Origin: an uncultured Clostridia bacterium | GTDB lineage: Bacteria > Bacillota > Clostridia > Oscillospirales > Ruminococcaceae | Reading direction: 5' to 3' | DNA length: 64,000 nt | Assembly: GCA_947628655.1 (NCBI GenBank) | Contig: CANRAS010000008.1 | Coordinates: 1 to 64,000, forward strand | In this document: piece by piece, positions 63,931-64,000 of the stretch | Layout of the letters: each line of letters starts with the position of its first letter | Numbering within the stretch: the first letter of the stretch is position 1 | Notes under the pieces: model-generated | What the model saw: only the letters and a program-made list of their open reading frames with translations | Told to the model about the DNA's origin: nothing | Databases searched by the model: none | Program-made: the position numbers and the translations under genes

Positions 63931-64000
63931 TTAACTGATAGCCTCGTTCTGCGCGGTGATTATCTGTTCAAAATCTGCGCCCGGCATCGGTTTGTAGTAG
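63931..64000 (-). CDS. C-terminal end of a probable EAL-domain protein (runs off window)
   Basis: Last 22 codons of a minus-strand gene: YYKPMPGADFEQIITAQNEA plus Ile-Ser and a stop at 63931. The YYxKPMPxxxFE pattern is typical for the end of EAL-domain c-di-GMP phosphodiesterases, after the QGYxxxxP helix. Most of the protein lies outside the window, so the assignment rests on this short tail only. Confidence 0.55.
   Translation of the reverse strand, partial: YYKPMPGADFEQIITAQNEAIS

Overview
This window looks like chromosome from a spore-forming Clostridia-type Firmicute of moderate G+C. Evidence: a spoVAC-spoVAD-spoVAE cluster, a SpoIIQ-like M23 protein, a Gram-positive type IV pilus locus, khpA-rpsP-ffh-ylxM and darA-holB-ricT gene orders, many sigma-A promoters with 17-bp spacers, and AGGAGG-type ribosome binding sites. 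The species cannot be named from the sequence alone.

Layout. 1-2.9 kb: a cut-off MNT nucleotidyltransferase, two small membrane proteins, an esterase, and a HAD phosphatase, separated by short dispersed repeats. 2.9-8.5 kb: a BspA-type lipoprotein, spoVA genes, a NERD protein, ychF and spoIIQ. 8.7-12 kb: a ten-unit hairpin minisatellite leading into a GH25 lysozyme, then an MNT/HEPN toxin-antitoxin pair. 12-19.4 kb: GH13 amylase, DIP1984-family protein, glycogen phosphorylase, a long palindrome-rich spacer, and rpsF-ssb-rpsR. 19.5-24 kb: LRR lipoprotein and an operon of two helix-hairpin-helix (ComEA-like) proteins plus a SIR2-like protein. 24-29.9 kb: a membrane protein, an orphan structured RNA gene, ferredoxin, darA-holB-ricT, coaX and an ECF transporter S component. 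30-33.4 kb: P-loop kinase and a second glycogen phosphorylase. 33.5-34.4 kb: a 0.93-kb unit bounded by 157-bp inverted repeats containing a par/Fst-like type I toxin-antitoxin locus and a decayed second copy. 34.6-47.3 kb: type IV pilus genes (pilC, pilMN fusion, pilO, a large PilX-like protein, two prepilins, pilD, pilB, pilT). 47.5-49.2 kb: a second MNT/HEPN pair and a lipoprotein. 49.5-54.5 kb: khpA-rpsP-ffh-ylxM, a GntR-ABC transporter operon and a GNAT pseudogene. 54.5-59.4 kb: secA flanked by inverted copies of a structured repeat, and another BspA-type lipoprotein. 59.5-64 kb: a 49-residue protein, aspartate kinase, thymidylate synthase, a NYN protein with five LOTUS-like repeats, and the C-terminus of a probable EAL-domain protein.

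The most unusual content is non-coding. Spacers are built from recurring palindromes that form cloverleaf-like layouts. Between copies, stems change with compensation and entire hairpins are exchanged at a fixed place, so structure rather than sequence appears conserved. The other leading candidates are the par/Fst-like locus inside its inverted repeats, the orphan 380-nt RNA with its own promoter and terminator, and the HhH/SIR2 operon. All functions are inferred by reading motifs; no database search was possible.
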